NCBI RefSeq assembly: GCF_009739905.1
Contig: NZ_CP034279.1
Location: 5,828,001 to 5,892,000 of the forward strand
Direction of reading: 5' to 3'
From: Streptomyces ficellus
GTDB taxonomy: Bacteria > Actinomycetota > Actinomycetes > Streptomycetales > Streptomycetaceae
DNA length: 64,000 nucleotides
Both the position numbers and the translations under genes were made by a program. Shown one piece after another: positions 34,270 through 43,727 of the stretch. Every line of letters begins with the position of its first letter. The stretch's first letter is position 1. The notes under the pieces were generated by a model. The model was not told where the DNA came from and did not search any database. It worked only from the letters and a program-made list of their open reading frames with translations.

Positions 34270-34430
34270 TTCTTGGGGCTCGGTTCGCCTCCGGGGCGCT
34301 TCAGCCGGTGTCGACGGTCGATCGTGCTCGGGTCGTTCGTTCCTCACGACCCTCCGCGCGTTCTCCCTTTCGACACCGTCGCGCCCCTTCGGCTCACTCG
34401 CCTTTCACGTGCCGGGGGTGCTCCACCGGC

Positions 34431-35321
34431 TCACCCGCCCTCCTCCAGCAGCCAGGTCAGGACCCGGGGGAGGGCGTGCAGGGCGTCGAAGTGCGCGGCG
34501 GCCGGTTCCAGGACGGCCGTCGCGCCCGGGATGCGCTGGGCGAGCCAGCGGGAGTGGCCGACCGGTGAGAACACGTCCTGCTCGCCGTGCCAGAGCAGCA
34601 CCTCGCCCGGGATGTCGGCCGGGTCGAACCCCCACGGGCTGCAGAAGGCCAGCGCGTCGTCGATCCAGCCGTACGCCGAGGTGCGCAGCGCCTCCTGGTA
34701 GTTGCGCAGCAGCATGGACCGTACGCCCGCGTCCGAGACGACCATGCGGTCCGACGCGGTCAGCTCCCGGCGCAGGTCGTCCAGGAGCCGCACCGGGTCC
34801 TTGCGGATCGCGTCGGCGCGGGGCGTGAGGCGGGCGGCCACGCCGTCGGGGTCGAGCGTCGCGTGCGTGTACTCGGTGACGTTCGAGGCGGCCATGCCCT
34901 CGAACCAGTCCAGCCCGTCCGCGTTCCGCGGCGCCAGCGTCACCAGCGCGGCGGTACGCGTCACCCGGTGCGGCAGCAGCGCCGCACAGGCCAGCGCGTG
35001 CGGGGCGCCGCCGGAGCGGCCCACCACCGCGAACCGGTCCAGCCCGAGAGCGTCCGCGATGTCCGCCACGTCCGAGGCCACGTCGGCGACGCTGCGCCCG
35101 GCCCGGCGGTCGGAGCCGCCGTAACCGGGACGGTCGTACGCGATCAGTTGCATGCCGCGCTGGTAGAGCACCATGCCCCGCGGGGCCGGCCCCAGTCTGC
35201 TGCCCGGCGTGCCGTGCAGCAGGAAGACCGGACGGCCCTGCGGGTCCCCCAGGCGTTCCACCATCAGATGCCGGCCGTCCGTCGCGCGCACCCGACGTCG
35301 CAAGCCCCCCGCCTCCTTCAC
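34431..35321 (-). CDS. Alpha/beta hydrolase
   Basis: 296-aa cytoplasmic hydrolase with the oxyanion segment LLHGTPGSR, nucleophile elbow VGRSGGAPHAL (Ser near residue 99), acid in WHGEQDVFSP and a C-terminal His in AAAHFDALHALP. It resembles epoxide-hydrolase/esterase relatives; substrate unknown. GTG 35321 has no clear ribosome site. It converges with fxsT; the 160 nt between hold no convincing hairpin. Confidence 0.82.
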   Translation of the reverse strand: MKEAGGLRRRVRATDGRHLMVERLGDPQGRPVFLLHGTPGSRLGPAPRGMVLYQRGMQLIAYDRPGYGGSDRRAGRSVADVASDVADIADALGLDRFAVVGRSGGAPHALACAALLPHRVTRTAALVTLAPRNADGLDWFEGMAASNVTEYTHATLDPDGVAARLTPRADAIRKDPVRLLDDLRRELTASDRMVVSDAGVRSMLLRNYQEALRTSAYGWIDDALAFCSPWGFDPADIPGEVLLWHGEQDVFSPVGHSRWLAQRIPGATAVLEPAAAHFDALHALPRVLTWLLEEGG

Positions 35322-35583
35322 CGTGTCCGTCGATGATTACCCATCAGGGTGCCCGGACGGGGTGTCTTTGTCGCCTGTCGGGACGTCGTGGACGTTCGCG
35401 AACGGCAACCGGCGGGGTGCGGGAAGTAGTGGGAGTGACGCGCGCGTGACGTGAAGGTCGCGTGTGCGTCCTGAAGTCGGTCTTGTGTGCTACCCGTTGG
35501 TATCGGGACAGTGGGCGCACCATCCTCCGTGTCCAGGCACCCCACTTGCCCGGGCGCGGCCCCCCACAGGAGAGGTCGACGTT

Positions 35584-36669
35584 TTGAAGCACCGACGCAT
35601 ACCCACGAGGCGGGCAGCGATCGCCGGCGGCGCCGTCGCCGCGCTGATCGGAGCGGGATTCACCTTCCAGACTGCGAACGCCAGCGAGGAACCGTCCGGG
35701 TCCACGGTGAAGACCCTGTCGGCGCCCGCGGCGCAGAGCCTCGCCACGACGCTCGCCACGACGCTCGGCGACGACGCGGCCGGCGCGTACTACGACGCGA
35801 AGGCCAAGAACCTCGTGGTCAACGTGGTGGACCAGGCGGCGGCCGATTCCGTGCGCGAGGCGGGCGGCAAGGCGAGACTGGTTCAGAACACGCTGGCCGA
35901 GCTGACCGGCGCGCGGCAGACCCTGAAGACCAAGGCGACCATTCCGGGTACGTCCTGGGCGGTCGACCCGGTGAGCAACAAGGTCGTCGTCACGGCCGAC
36001 CGTACGGTCAAGGGCGCGAACTGGGAGAAGCTCAACCAGGTCGTGAAGGGCCTCGGCGCCAAGGCGGAACTGAAGCGCACGGCGGGCGAGTTCAAGCCCT
36101 TCGTCGCGGGCGGGGACGCCATCCACTCCGGCGGCGGTCGCTGCTCGCTCGGGTTCAACGTGGTCAAGGACGGCCAGCCGCACTTCATCACGGCCGGCCA
36201 CTGCGGCGAGGCGAACAGCGAGTGGTCCGACTCCCAGGGCGGGGCCGCGATCGGCACCATGGTCGACTCGCAGTTCCCGGGCAACGACTTCGCCCTGGTC
36301 AAGTACAACGGTGACACCGCGCACCCGAGCGAGGTGAACCTCTACAACGGCAGCACGCAGGCGATCACCAAGGCGGCCGACGCGACGGTCGGCATGAAGG
36401 TGACCCGCAGCGGCTCGACCACCCAGGTCCACGAGGGCGAGGTCACCGGTCTGAACGCCACCGTGAACTACGGCAGCGGCCAGGTCGTCGAGGGCCTCAT
36501 CCAGACCAACGTGTGCGCCGAGCCCGGCGACAGCGGCGGCTCCCTCTTCTCGGGCGACTCGGCGGTCGGCCTGACCTCGGGCGGCAGCGGTGACTGCTCC
36601 GCCGGCGGTGAGACCTTCTTCCAGCCGGTCACGGAGGCGCTGAGCACCCTGGGCGCGGAGATCGGCTGA
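35584..36669 (+). CDS. sprD: Streptogrisin D/SAL-O-like secreted serine protease
   Basis: S1 preproprotease of 361 aa with a long propeptide (about 140 residues after a signal peptide), then the mature domain from about AGGDAIHSGGG. The triad is seen: ITAGHC, GNDFALV and EPGDSGGS. It resembles streptogrisin D as I recall it. The start appears to be TTG 35584 (KHRRIPTRR follows), fixed by AGGAGAGG eight bases upstream; no ATG or GTG lies nearby. It is a paralogue of the protease at 23570, which has a short propeptide. Confidence 0.9.
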   Translation: MKHRRIPTRRAAIAGGAVAALIGAGFTFQTANASEEPSGSTVKTLSAPAAQSLATTLATTLGDDAAGAYYDAKAKNLVVNVVDQAAADSVREAGGKARLVQNTLAELTGARQTLKTKATIPGTSWAVDPVSNKVVVTADRTVKGANWEKLNQVVKGLGAKAELKRTAGEFKPFVAGGDAIHSGGGRCSLGFNVVKDGQPHFITAGHCGEANSEWSDSQGGAAIGTMVDSQFPGNDFALVKYNGDTAHPSEVNLYNGSTQAITKAADATVGMKVTRSGSTTQVHEGEVTGLNATVNYGSGQVVEGLIQTNVCAEPGDSGGSLFSGDSAVGLTSGGSGDCSAGGETFFQPVTEALSTLGAEIG

Positions 36670-36706
36670 CACCCGCACCACATGCACCACATGGCATGAC
36701 CTGACA

Positions 36707-36754
36707 TGACAGGGCCCCGGGCCGCCGCGACTCCCGCGGTCCGGGGCCCTGTCA
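36707..36754. terminator. Bidirectional hairpin terminator
   Basis: An inverted repeat with a near-perfect stem (TGACAGGGCCCCGG pairing with CCGGGGCCCTGTCA, extended inward with a mismatch) lies between the convergent protease and DUF3533 genes. Confidence 0.85.
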
Positions 36755-36798
36755 CGGCCGCCGCCCCGGTCCTGACGCCGGGGCGGCGGCTCGCAGTG

Positions 36799-37881
36799 TC
36801 AGGCGGGGCGCGCGCCGGCCGGCCCGTCGCCGTGGCCCGCGCCGTCCGCGTCGTCGTCCACGCCGTGGCCCGCGCCGTCGTCCCGCCCGGCGCGCTTGCG
36901 CACCGCGGACATCACCAGGGTGACCACGGTGCCGACGACCGCCCAGATGGCCAGCACCTGCATCGCGCCGGAGAGCGCGTTGCCCTTGAAGTAGGCGATC
37001 GAACGGGCCGCCCAGGTGCCCGCGCCCGGCGGCAGGGCCGGGCCGATCGCCCGCCAGAAGTCCGGCAGCATCGGGCCGGGGAAGGCGCCTCCGGCGCTCG
37101 GGTTGCCCGCGATGACGATCAGCAGCACCGCCAGGCCGATGCCCACGATCCCGAAAACCGCCTGGAGCGCGAGCGTGACCGCGCCGACCGCGAAGACCAC
37201 CAGGGTGCCCAGCCCCCACAGGGCGGCCACGCTGCCGGGCAGGGCGCCGAGGACCGGGCCGACGATGATCGCGCCGCCGAGGCCCCCGAGGAGCGCGGAC
37301 AGGGCCAGGACGACGAGCCGGATGACGGCGCGCTGCGGATTGGCGGGCCGGGAGCCCGCGCTGATCGCCAGGATCGAGGCGAGCAGGTAGCCGCCCACGC
37401 ACCACCCCACCACCAGGTAGAACGCCGACAGGCCGTCGAAGTCCTGGGGTGATGCGGGGGCCACGTCCACCGTCCGTACCGTGCGGCGCTGCGCCGCCTC
37501 GAGCTCGGTGGTGATCGCGTGCAGCGCGGAGGCGAGGACGGTCCCGCCGCCGGAGGCGACCAGCAGGGTGTCGGTCGTGCCCCCCGGGTCGATGACCAGC
37601 GCGCCGTCGATCCTCCGGTCCATGATCTGCCGCCGGGCCTCCTCCCGGTCGGCCAGCACCCGCGGGTCGAGCGGGTCGCCGGGCAGGTCCGCCAGCCGGG
37701 CGGCGGCCTGGGACGCCACCGAGGCCGGTGCCACCACGCCGAAGGGCACCTCCTTCGGTTTCGGATCGTGCAGCGCGCCGACGTAGGAGGCGATGAACAG
37801 CAGCTGGAGGGCGAGCACGCCGACGACCAGCAGCGCGGCGCGGGGGGTGACGGCGTTCCTGACTTCGGCGGCGAGCTTCAT
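36799..37881 (-). CDS. DUF3533/YhgE-Pip-like membrane protein
   Basis: 360-aa membrane protein: one N-terminal span (about 16-38), an extracytoplasmic domain to about residue 160, then five or six spans and an Asp/Gly/His-rich tail. This is the layout of ABC-2-permease-like YhgE/Pip proteins, often linked to export or phage reception. ATG 37881 is chosen over 37908. It diverges from dnaE2. Confidence 0.75.
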   Translation of the reverse strand: MKLAAEVRNAVTPRAALLVVGVLALQLLFIASYVGALHDPKPKEVPFGVVAPASVASQAAARLADLPGDPLDPRVLADREEARRQIMDRRIDGALVIDPGGTTDTLLVASGGGTVLASALHAITTELEAAQRRTVRTVDVAPASPQDFDGLSAFYLVVGWCVGGYLLASILAISAGSRPANPQRAVIRLVVLALSALLGGLGGAIIVGPVLGALPGSVAALWGLGTLVVFAVGAVTLALQAVFGIVGIGLAVLLIVIAGNPSAGGAFPGPMLPDFWRAIGPALPPGAGTWAARSIAYFKGNALSGAMQVLAIWAVVGTVVTLVMSAVRKRAGRDDGAGHGVDDDADGAGHGDGPAGARPA

Positions 37882-37973
37882 GCCCCCACGCTCCGGGGCG
37901 TGCCCCATCGGCGCAGGTGGGGCGGGCCGAATGGCGGACGCATGCCAGGCGACCCGGTGGGCCGTCCACCCCG

Positions 37974-38003
37974 TCGTACGAATGTTCGAAACTGGTCTAT
38001 GGT
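37974..38003 (+). promoter_or_regulatory. LexA (SOS) box and -10 box upstream of dnaE2
   Basis: TCGTAC-GAAT-GTTCGA (37974-37989) differs at one base from the actinobacterial SOS box TCGAAC-N4-GTTCGA. A TATGGT (37998-38003) could be the -10 box, placing the LexA site over the -35 region, so LexA would repress dnaE2-imuB until DNA damage. Confidence 0.7.
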
Positions 38004-38045
38004 GGATGTGGGGGAGGTGAGACCGGATTGATCCAGGAGGTGCGG

Positions 38046-41000
38046 GTGCCAGACTTCACGCATCTGCACACCGTTTCGGGCTTCTCCCTGCGGTACGGGG
38101 CTTCCCACCCGGAGCGGCTGGCGGCGCGCGCCGCCGAGCGCGGCATGGACGCCGTCGCCCTGACCGACCGCGACACCGTCGCCGGCGCGGTCCGCTTCGC
38201 CGCGGCCTGCGCCAAGGAGGGCGTCCGGCCGCTCTTCGGCGCCGACCTCGCGATCGCCCGCCCGGCGGGGGAGGCGGGTCCGGGCGCCACGGATCCGGGT
38301 GCCGGATCCGGCCCGGACGGCGGCAGCGGGGGCGCCCGCCGCTCCGGCTCCGGAAGCGCCGGGCCGCGTACGGGTAGCGCCGGGCGTCGTACTGGGAGCG
38401 CCGGGTCCAAGCCGCGTACCGGGGGCGACTGGTCCGGTGCGCGTGCCGGGGCCGCCGGCGCCGGTGCCACCGAGCGCCGCCGCACCCCCGTGCGCGGCGG
38501 CGCCTTCGTCGACGAGTCCGCGCCCCGCGCGGTGTTCCTGGCCCGCTCCCGGGAGGGCTGGGCCACCCTGTGCCGGCTGATCACCGCCGCGCACACCGCC
38601 GAGGGCCCGCCCCTGCTGCCCTGGCCGGACAACCACGGCGACGGCGTGACCGTCCTCCTCGGGCCCGACTCCGAGATCGGCCGCGCCCTCGCCGCCGGCC
38701 GCCCCGACCGCGCCGCCCGGCTCCTCGCCCCCTGGCGCGACGCCCACGGCGACGCCCTGCGCCTGGAGGTCGTCCACCACGGGCGCACCGGCACCGGCCC
38801 CGGTTCGCTCCGGCACGCCGCCCGCACCCTCGGCTTCGCCGCCGAGCAGGGCGTGCGCGCCGTGCTGACCAACGCCGTGCGGTACGCCGACCCCGGCCAG
38901 GGCCCGGTCGCCGACGTCCTCGACGCGGCCCGCCGCCTGGTGCCCATCGACCCCCGCAAGGGCCTCGACAGCGGTGAGCGCTGGCTGAAGGACCCCGCCG
39001 CGATGGCCGCCACCGCCGAGCGGGTCGCCGAGGCCGCCGGGTTCCGCCGCGACACCGCGCACCGGCTCCTCGCCATGACCGAGGAGGCCGCCGCCGCGTG
39101 CCTGGTCGACCCCGAGGGCGACCTGGGCATCGGCAGCGTCCACTTCCCCGAGGCCCACCTGGTCGGGGCCGGCCGGCGCACCGCCGAGCGGGTGCTGCGC
39201 TCCCGCTGCGCCGCCGGGATGGTGCTGCGCGGCCACGACCGGAAGCGGGCGTACTGGCACCGCCTGGAGGACGAGCTGCGCACCGTCGAACGGCTCGGCT
39301 TCGCCTCGTACTTCCTCACCGTCGCCCAGGTCGTCGACGACACCCGCGCGATGGGCATCCGCGTCGCGGCCCGGGGTTCCGGTGCCGGGTCCCTGATCAA
39401 CCACCTCCTCGGCATCGCCCACGCCGACCCGGTCGAGCAGGGGCTGCTGATGGAGCGCTTCCTGTCGGTGCGGCGGCCCGTGCTGCCCGACATCGACATC
39501 GACGTGGAGTCCGCCCGCCGCCTGGAGGTCTACCGAGCCATCCTCGGCCGCTTCGGACCGGAGCGGGTCGCCGCCGTCGCCATGCCCGAGACCTACCGGG
39601 TGCGCCACGCCGTACGGGACGTGGGCGCCGCCCTGTCCATGGACCCGGCCGAGATCGACCGGATCGCCAAGGCCTTCCCGCACGTCCGCGCCCGGGACGC
39701 CCGCGCCGCGCTCGACGAGCTGCCCGAGCTGCGGCAGCTCGCGGGGGAGCGGGAGAAGTACGGCAGGCTCTGGGAGCTGGTGGAGGCGCTGGACGCGCTG
39801 CCGCGCGGCGTCGCCATGCACCCGTGCGGAGTGCTGCTCTCGGACTCCTCGCTGCCGCACCGCACGCCGGTGGTGCCCACCAGCGGCGAGAACTTCCCCA
39901 TGTCCCAGTTCGACAAGGACGACGTCGAGGAGCTGGGCCTGCTCAAGCTGGACGTCCTGGGCGTACGGATGCAGTCGGCGATGGCGCACGCGGTCGCCGA
40001 GATCGAGCGGGCGAGCGGCGAGGTCGTCGACCTGGACGACCCGGAGCAGGTACGGCCCGGCGACCCCGACACGTACCGGCTGATCAAGTCCGCCGAGACG
40101 CTGGGCTGCTTCCAGATCGAGTCACCGGGCCAGCGCGACCTCGTCGGGCGGCTCCAGCCGTCCACCTTCCACGACCTGGTCGTCGACATCTCCCTCTTCC
40201 GCCCGGGGCCGGTCGCGGCTGACATGGTGCGGCCGTTCATCGAGGCCCGGCACGGCCGGGCACCCGCCCGCTACCCGCACTCCGACCTGGAGGAGGCGCT
40301 GAGGGAGACGTACGGGGTGGTCGTCTTCCACGAGCAGATCATCAAGATCCTCGACGTCATGACCGGCTGCGGGCGCGAGGAGGCCGACGCGGTGCGGCGC
40401 GGGCTGTCCGACCCCGAGTCCCAGGCACGGATCAAGGTCTGGTTCGCGCGGCACGCCCGGGCGAAGGGGTACGCGGACGACGTGGTCGCCCGGACCTGGG
40501 AGATCGTCGAGGCCTTCGGCAGCTACGGCTTCTGCAAGGCGCACGCGGTGGCGTTCGCCGTACCGACCTACCAGTCGGCGTGGCTGAAGGCGCACCACCC
40601 GGCCGCCTTCTACGCCGGGCTGCTCACCCACGACCCCGGGATGTACCCCAAGCGGCTGCTGCTGGCCGACGCGCGGCGGCGGGGGGTGCCGGTCCTGCCG
40701 GTGGACGTGAACCGGTCGGCGGCCACACACCAGATCGAACTGGTGTCCGGTTCGCTGGGCACGTGGGGGCTGCGGCTGGCGCTTGCGGACGTCCACGGCA
40801 TCAGCGAGGCGGAGGCCGCGCGGATCGAGGCCGGCCGGCCGTACGCCTCACTGCTGGACTTCTGGGAGCGGGCCCGGCCCAGCCGTCCCGTCGCCGAGCG
40901 GCTCGCCCAGGTCGGCGCGCTCGACGCGTTCGGCGGCAACCGGCGCGACCTGCTGCTGCACCTCGCCGAACTCCACCGCCTCCAGCGCGGATCCGGCTCG

Positions 41001-41675
41001 TACGGCGACCAGCTCCCGCTCGCGGGCGGCCGGAAGTCCGCGCCCGTCGGGCTGCCCGACCTCAACGAGGCGGAGCGGCTCAGCGCCGAGCTGGGCGTAC
41101 TGTCCATGGACGCCTCGCGCCACCTGATGACCGATCACCACACCTTCCTCGCCGAGCTGGGCGTGGTCTCCGCGCAGCGGCTGCGGGAGGTGCCGCACGG
41201 GCAGACCGTGCTGGTCGCGGGCGCCAAGGCGGCCACCCAGACCCCGCCCATCCGGTCCGGCAGACGGGTCATCTTCACCACCCTCGACGACGGCACCGGC
41301 CTGGTCGACCTGGCCTTCTTCGACGACAGCCACGAGCGGTGCGCGCACACCGTCTTCCACTCCTGGCTGCTGCTGGTGCGCGGGGTGGTGCAGCGGCGCG
41401 GACCGCGCAGCTTCAGCGTGGTCGCCTCGGCCGCCTGGAACCTCGCCGAACTGGTGGAGCTCCGCCGCGAGGGCGGCCTGGACGCGGTGGCGGCCCGGCT
41501 GGCCGAACCCCTGCCGGGCGGCCCGGCCGCCGCCTCCTCCTCCGGCGCCGGTCGCCGCATCACCATGCCCACCGGCTACGAGATGAACCCCTGGGCGGAC
41601 CTGCGCCCGGCGGGCGAGGGGGCGGAGAAGGTCCCGAGGAAGCTGTGGCACCAGAGCCAGGGGAGCGCGGGATGA
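38046..41675 (+). CDS. dnaE2: Error-prone DNA polymerase DnaE2
   Basis: C-family polymerase for damage-induced mutagenesis, 1209 aa. It opens with the PHP domain (FTHLHTVSGFS, MDAVALTDRD), carries the PDIDIDVES catalytic Asp motif near residue 480, and ends in the helix-hairpin-helix and OB-fold regions. Residues about 73-152 are an unusual Gly/Ser/Ala/Arg-rich insert with GSAG-type repeats inside the PHP domain. GTG 38046 follows AGGAGG. It overlaps the next gene by four bases (ATGA) and is preceded by a LexA box. Confidence 0.95.
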   Translation: MPDFTHLHTVSGFSLRYGASHPERLAARAAERGMDAVALTDRDTVAGAVRFAAACAKEGVRPLFGADLAIARPAGEAGPGATDPGAGSGPDGGSGGARRSGSGSAGPRTGSAGRRTGSAGSKPRTGGDWSGARAGAAGAGATERRRTPVRGGAFVDESAPRAVFLARSREGWATLCRLITAAHTAEGPPLLPWPDNHGDGVTVLLGPDSEIGRALAAGRPDRAARLLAPWRDAHGDALRLEVVHHGRTGTGPGSLRHAARTLGFAAEQGVRAVLTNAVRYADPGQGPVADVLDAARRLVPIDPRKGLDSGERWLKDPAAMAATAERVAEAAGFRRDTAHRLLAMTEEAAAACLVDPEGDLGIGSVHFPEAHLVGAGRRTAERVLRSRCAAGMVLRGHDRKRAYWHRLEDELRTVERLGFASYFLTVAQVVDDTRAMGIRVAARGSGAGSLINHLLGIAHADPVEQGLLMERFLSVRRPVLPDIDIDVESARRLEVYRAILGRFGPERVAAVAMPETYRVRHAVRDVGAALSMDPAEIDRIAKAFPHVRARDARAALDELPELRQLAGEREKYGRLWELVEALDALPRGVAMHPCGVLLSDSSLPHRTPVVPTSGENFPMSQFDKDDVEELGLLKLDVLGVRMQSAMAHAVAEIERASGEVVDLDDPEQVRPGDPDTYRLIKSAETLGCFQIESPGQRDLVGRLQPSTFHDLVVDISLFRPGPVAADMVRPFIEARHGRAPARYPHSDLEEALRETYGVVVFHEQIIKILDVMTGCGREEADAVRRGLSDPESQARIKVWFARHARAKGYADDVVARTWEIVEAFGSYGFCKAHAVAFAVPTYQSAWLKAHHPAAFYAGLLTHDPGMYPKRLLLADARRRGVPVLPVDVNRSAATHQIELVSGSLGTWGLRLALADVHGISEAEAARIEAGRPYASLLDFWERARPSRPVAERLAQVGALDAFGGNRRDLLLHLAELHRLQRGSGSYGDQLPLAGGRKSAPVGLPDLNEAERLSAELGVLSMDASRHLMTDHHTFLAELGVVSAQRLREVPHGQTVLVAGAKAATQTPPIRSGRRVIFTTLDDGTGLVDLAFFDDSHERCAHTVFHSWLLLVRGVVQRRGPRSFSVVASAAWNLAELVELRREGGLDAVAARLAEPLPGGPAAASSSGAGRRITMPTGYEMNPWADLRPAGEGAEKVPRKLWHQSQGSAG

Positions 41676-42631
41676 TCCTCCACGTACGATTCCGGCTGGA
41701 GCCGGCGCAGGAGGTCCTGCTCCCGCAACTGATGGGGATGCTCGGCCAGTTCACCCCCGTCGTCGAGGCGGCCCCGCCCGACGCCGCGTTCGCCGACGTG
41801 CGCGGCGCCGTACGGTACTTCGGGCGCGGCCCCGCCGAGCTGGCCGCCGTGATCCGGGTCAGGGCGCTCGCCCTGTACGGCGTCGACTGCGCCATCGGGG
41901 CCGGCCCCAACCCGATGCTCGCCCGCATGGCGGCGCGGGACGCGGCACCCGGCACCACCCTGGTGGTCGACGACCCGGAGGCCTTCCTGCGCGACAAGCC
42001 GGTCGCCGCGCTCCACGGGGTCGGCCCGGCCACTGCCCGGACGCTCTGCTCGTACGGGCTCGACTCCGTCGGCCGCGCCGCCGCCGCGCCGCTCGCCGTG
42101 CTCCAGCGGATCCTGGGCGCGCGGGCGGGACGCGAGGTGTGGGAGCGGGCGCAGGGCATCGACCGGACGGCGGTCGTCCCGGGCACCGCCTCCCGGTCGG
42201 TCGCCGCCGAACGGGCCTTCGACCGCGACGAACTGGACCGGGACCGGCACCGCCGCGCCCTGCTGTCGCTCGCCGGTGAGCTGGGCGCCCGGATGCGGGG
42301 CGAGGAACAGGTGTGCCGCTCGCTGACCCTGACGGTGCGGTACGCCGACCGCACGGCCACCACCCGCACCCGCACCCTGCGCGAGCCGACCGCCCACACG
42401 GCCGACCTCGCCGACGCCGCGTACGCGATGCTCGACGCGCTCGGCCTCCAGCGCGCCCGGGTACGCGCCATCGGCCTGCGCGCCGAGGGCCTGATGCCCG
42501 CCGAGCAGGCCGCCCACCAGCTCTCCCTCGACCCGGCGGACGACAGGGCGAGGCGACTGGAAGCAGCGGCGGACCGCGCCCGCGCCAGGTTCGGCCCGGG
42601 CGCGGTGGTGCCGGGGTCGCTGGCGGCGTGA
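41672..42631 (+). CDS. Y-family polymerase-like protein, ImuB-type (catalytically degenerate)
   Basis: 319 aa with the Y-family palm, fingers and little-finger order, a helix-hairpin-helix (ALHGVGPATARTLCSYGL) and the little-finger domain. The first catalytic Asp stretch is missing (N terminus MILHVRFRLEP), and the second motif reads D37-A-A-F-A-D, losing the Glu of SIDEA. This loss is the hallmark of ImuB, a non-catalytic adapter for DnaE2. It is translationally coupled to dnaE2. No separate imuA-like gene is seen. Confidence 0.85.
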   Translation: MILHVRFRLEPAQEVLLPQLMGMLGQFTPVVEAAPPDAAFADVRGAVRYFGRGPAELAAVIRVRALALYGVDCAIGAGPNPMLARMAARDAAPGTTLVVDDPEAFLRDKPVAALHGVGPATARTLCSYGLDSVGRAAAAPLAVLQRILGARAGREVWERAQGIDRTAVVPGTASRSVAAERAFDRDELDRDRHRRALLSLAGELGARMRGEEQVCRSLTLTVRYADRTATTRTRTLREPTAHTADLADAAYAMLDALGLQRARVRAIGLRAEGLMPAEQAAHQLSLDPADDRARRLEAAADRARARFGPGAVVPGSLAA

Positions 42632-42790
42632 CGCCGCCGGCGGCACGTCAGTTTTTTACCGGCACGTAACTTCCCAGCCGCCGCTACCCGTGCGTAATTT
42701 GGCATGAGCACGGCATTCCGTGGTTCCGGGCCCACGGGGCGTACCGCCACGCCCCATCCCCATTTCCTTGAGCCGCAAGGAGACCACTCG

Positions 42791-43663
42791 ATGCTGCCCC
42801 CGCGTATCCGGCGTGCCCTCAGACCTGCCGCCGTCCTGCTGCTGGTCGTCGCCGCGACCCTCAGCCCGGTGTCCACCGCCTCCGCCGAGGCCGTCAGCCG
42901 TCCCAGCAGCGGCTGGAACGACTACTCCTGCAAACCGTCGACCGCCCACCCCCGGCCGGTGGTCCTCGTCCACGGAACGTTCGGCAACTCCGTCGACAAC
43001 TGGCTCGCCCTCGCCCCCTACCTCGTCAGGCGCGGCTACTGCGTCTTCTCCTTCGACTACGGCCAGCTGCCCGGCGTGCCGTTCTTCCACGGGCTCGGGC
43101 CCATCGCGAAGTCCGCCGAGCAGCTCGACACGTACGTCGACAAGGTCCTGGCCGCCACCGGTGCGGCCGAGGCGGACCTCGTCGGACACTCACAGGGCGG
43201 CATGATGCCCCGCCACTACCTGAAGTTCCTCGGCGGCGCCGACAAGGTGAACGCCCTCGTCGGCATCGCCCCCGACAACCACGGCACCACGCTGCTCGGC
43301 CTCACCAAGCTGCTGCCGTACTTCCCCGGCGCGGCCGACCTGCTGAACGAGAAGACCCCGGGCCTCGCCGACCAGATCGCCGGCTCCGCCTTCCTCCAGA
43401 AGCTCAACGAGGGCGGCGACACCGTCCCGGGCGTCCGTTACACCGTCATCGCCACCAAGTACGACGAGGTCGTCACCCCCTACCGCTCCCAGTTCCTCGA
43501 CGGCCCCGGCGTGCGCAACGTCCTCGTCCAGGACCTGTGTCCCCTGGACCTCTCCGAGCACGTGGCGATCGGGCTGCTCGACCGGATCGCCTACCACGAG
43601 GTCACCAACGCGCTCGACCCGGCGCGGGCGACACCGACCACCTGCGCCTCGGTCATCGGCTGA
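42791..43663 (+). CDS. Secreted lipase/esterase (class 2 lipase)
   Basis: 290-aa exported alpha/beta hydrolase. It has a signal peptide (cut near STASAEA), the oxyanion HGTFGNSVDNW, nucleophile GHSQGGMMPRHYL, an Asp in KYDEVVTPY and a His in LSEHVAIGL. This fits the secreted triacylglycerol lipase group of streptomycetes. ATG 42791 has AAGGAG about nine bases upstream. Monocistronic. Confidence 0.88.
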   Translation: MLPPRIRRALRPAAVLLLVVAATLSPVSTASAEAVSRPSSGWNDYSCKPSTAHPRPVVLVHGTFGNSVDNWLALAPYLVRRGYCVFSFDYGQLPGVPFFHGLGPIAKSAEQLDTYVDKVLAATGAAEADLVGHSQGGMMPRHYLKFLGGADKVNALVGIAPDNHGTTLLGLTKLLPYFPGAADLLNEKTPGLADQIAGSAFLQKLNEGGDTVPGVRYTVIATKYDEVVTPYRSQFLDGPGVRNVLVQDLCPLDLSEHVAIGLLDRIAYHEVTNALDPARATPTTCASVIG

Positions 43664-43676
43664 GCGCGCACGCGAA

Positions 43677-43707
43677 GGGGCCCGTCCGCGAGGTGCGGAC
43701 GGGCCCC
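43677..43707. terminator. Bidirectional hairpin terminator
   Basis: Perfect 13-bp stem (43677-43689, 43695-43707) with a 5-nt loop between the convergent lipase and LPMO genes. Confidence 0.88.
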
Positions 43708-43727
43708 GTGCGTCGAGGCGCCGGGTG

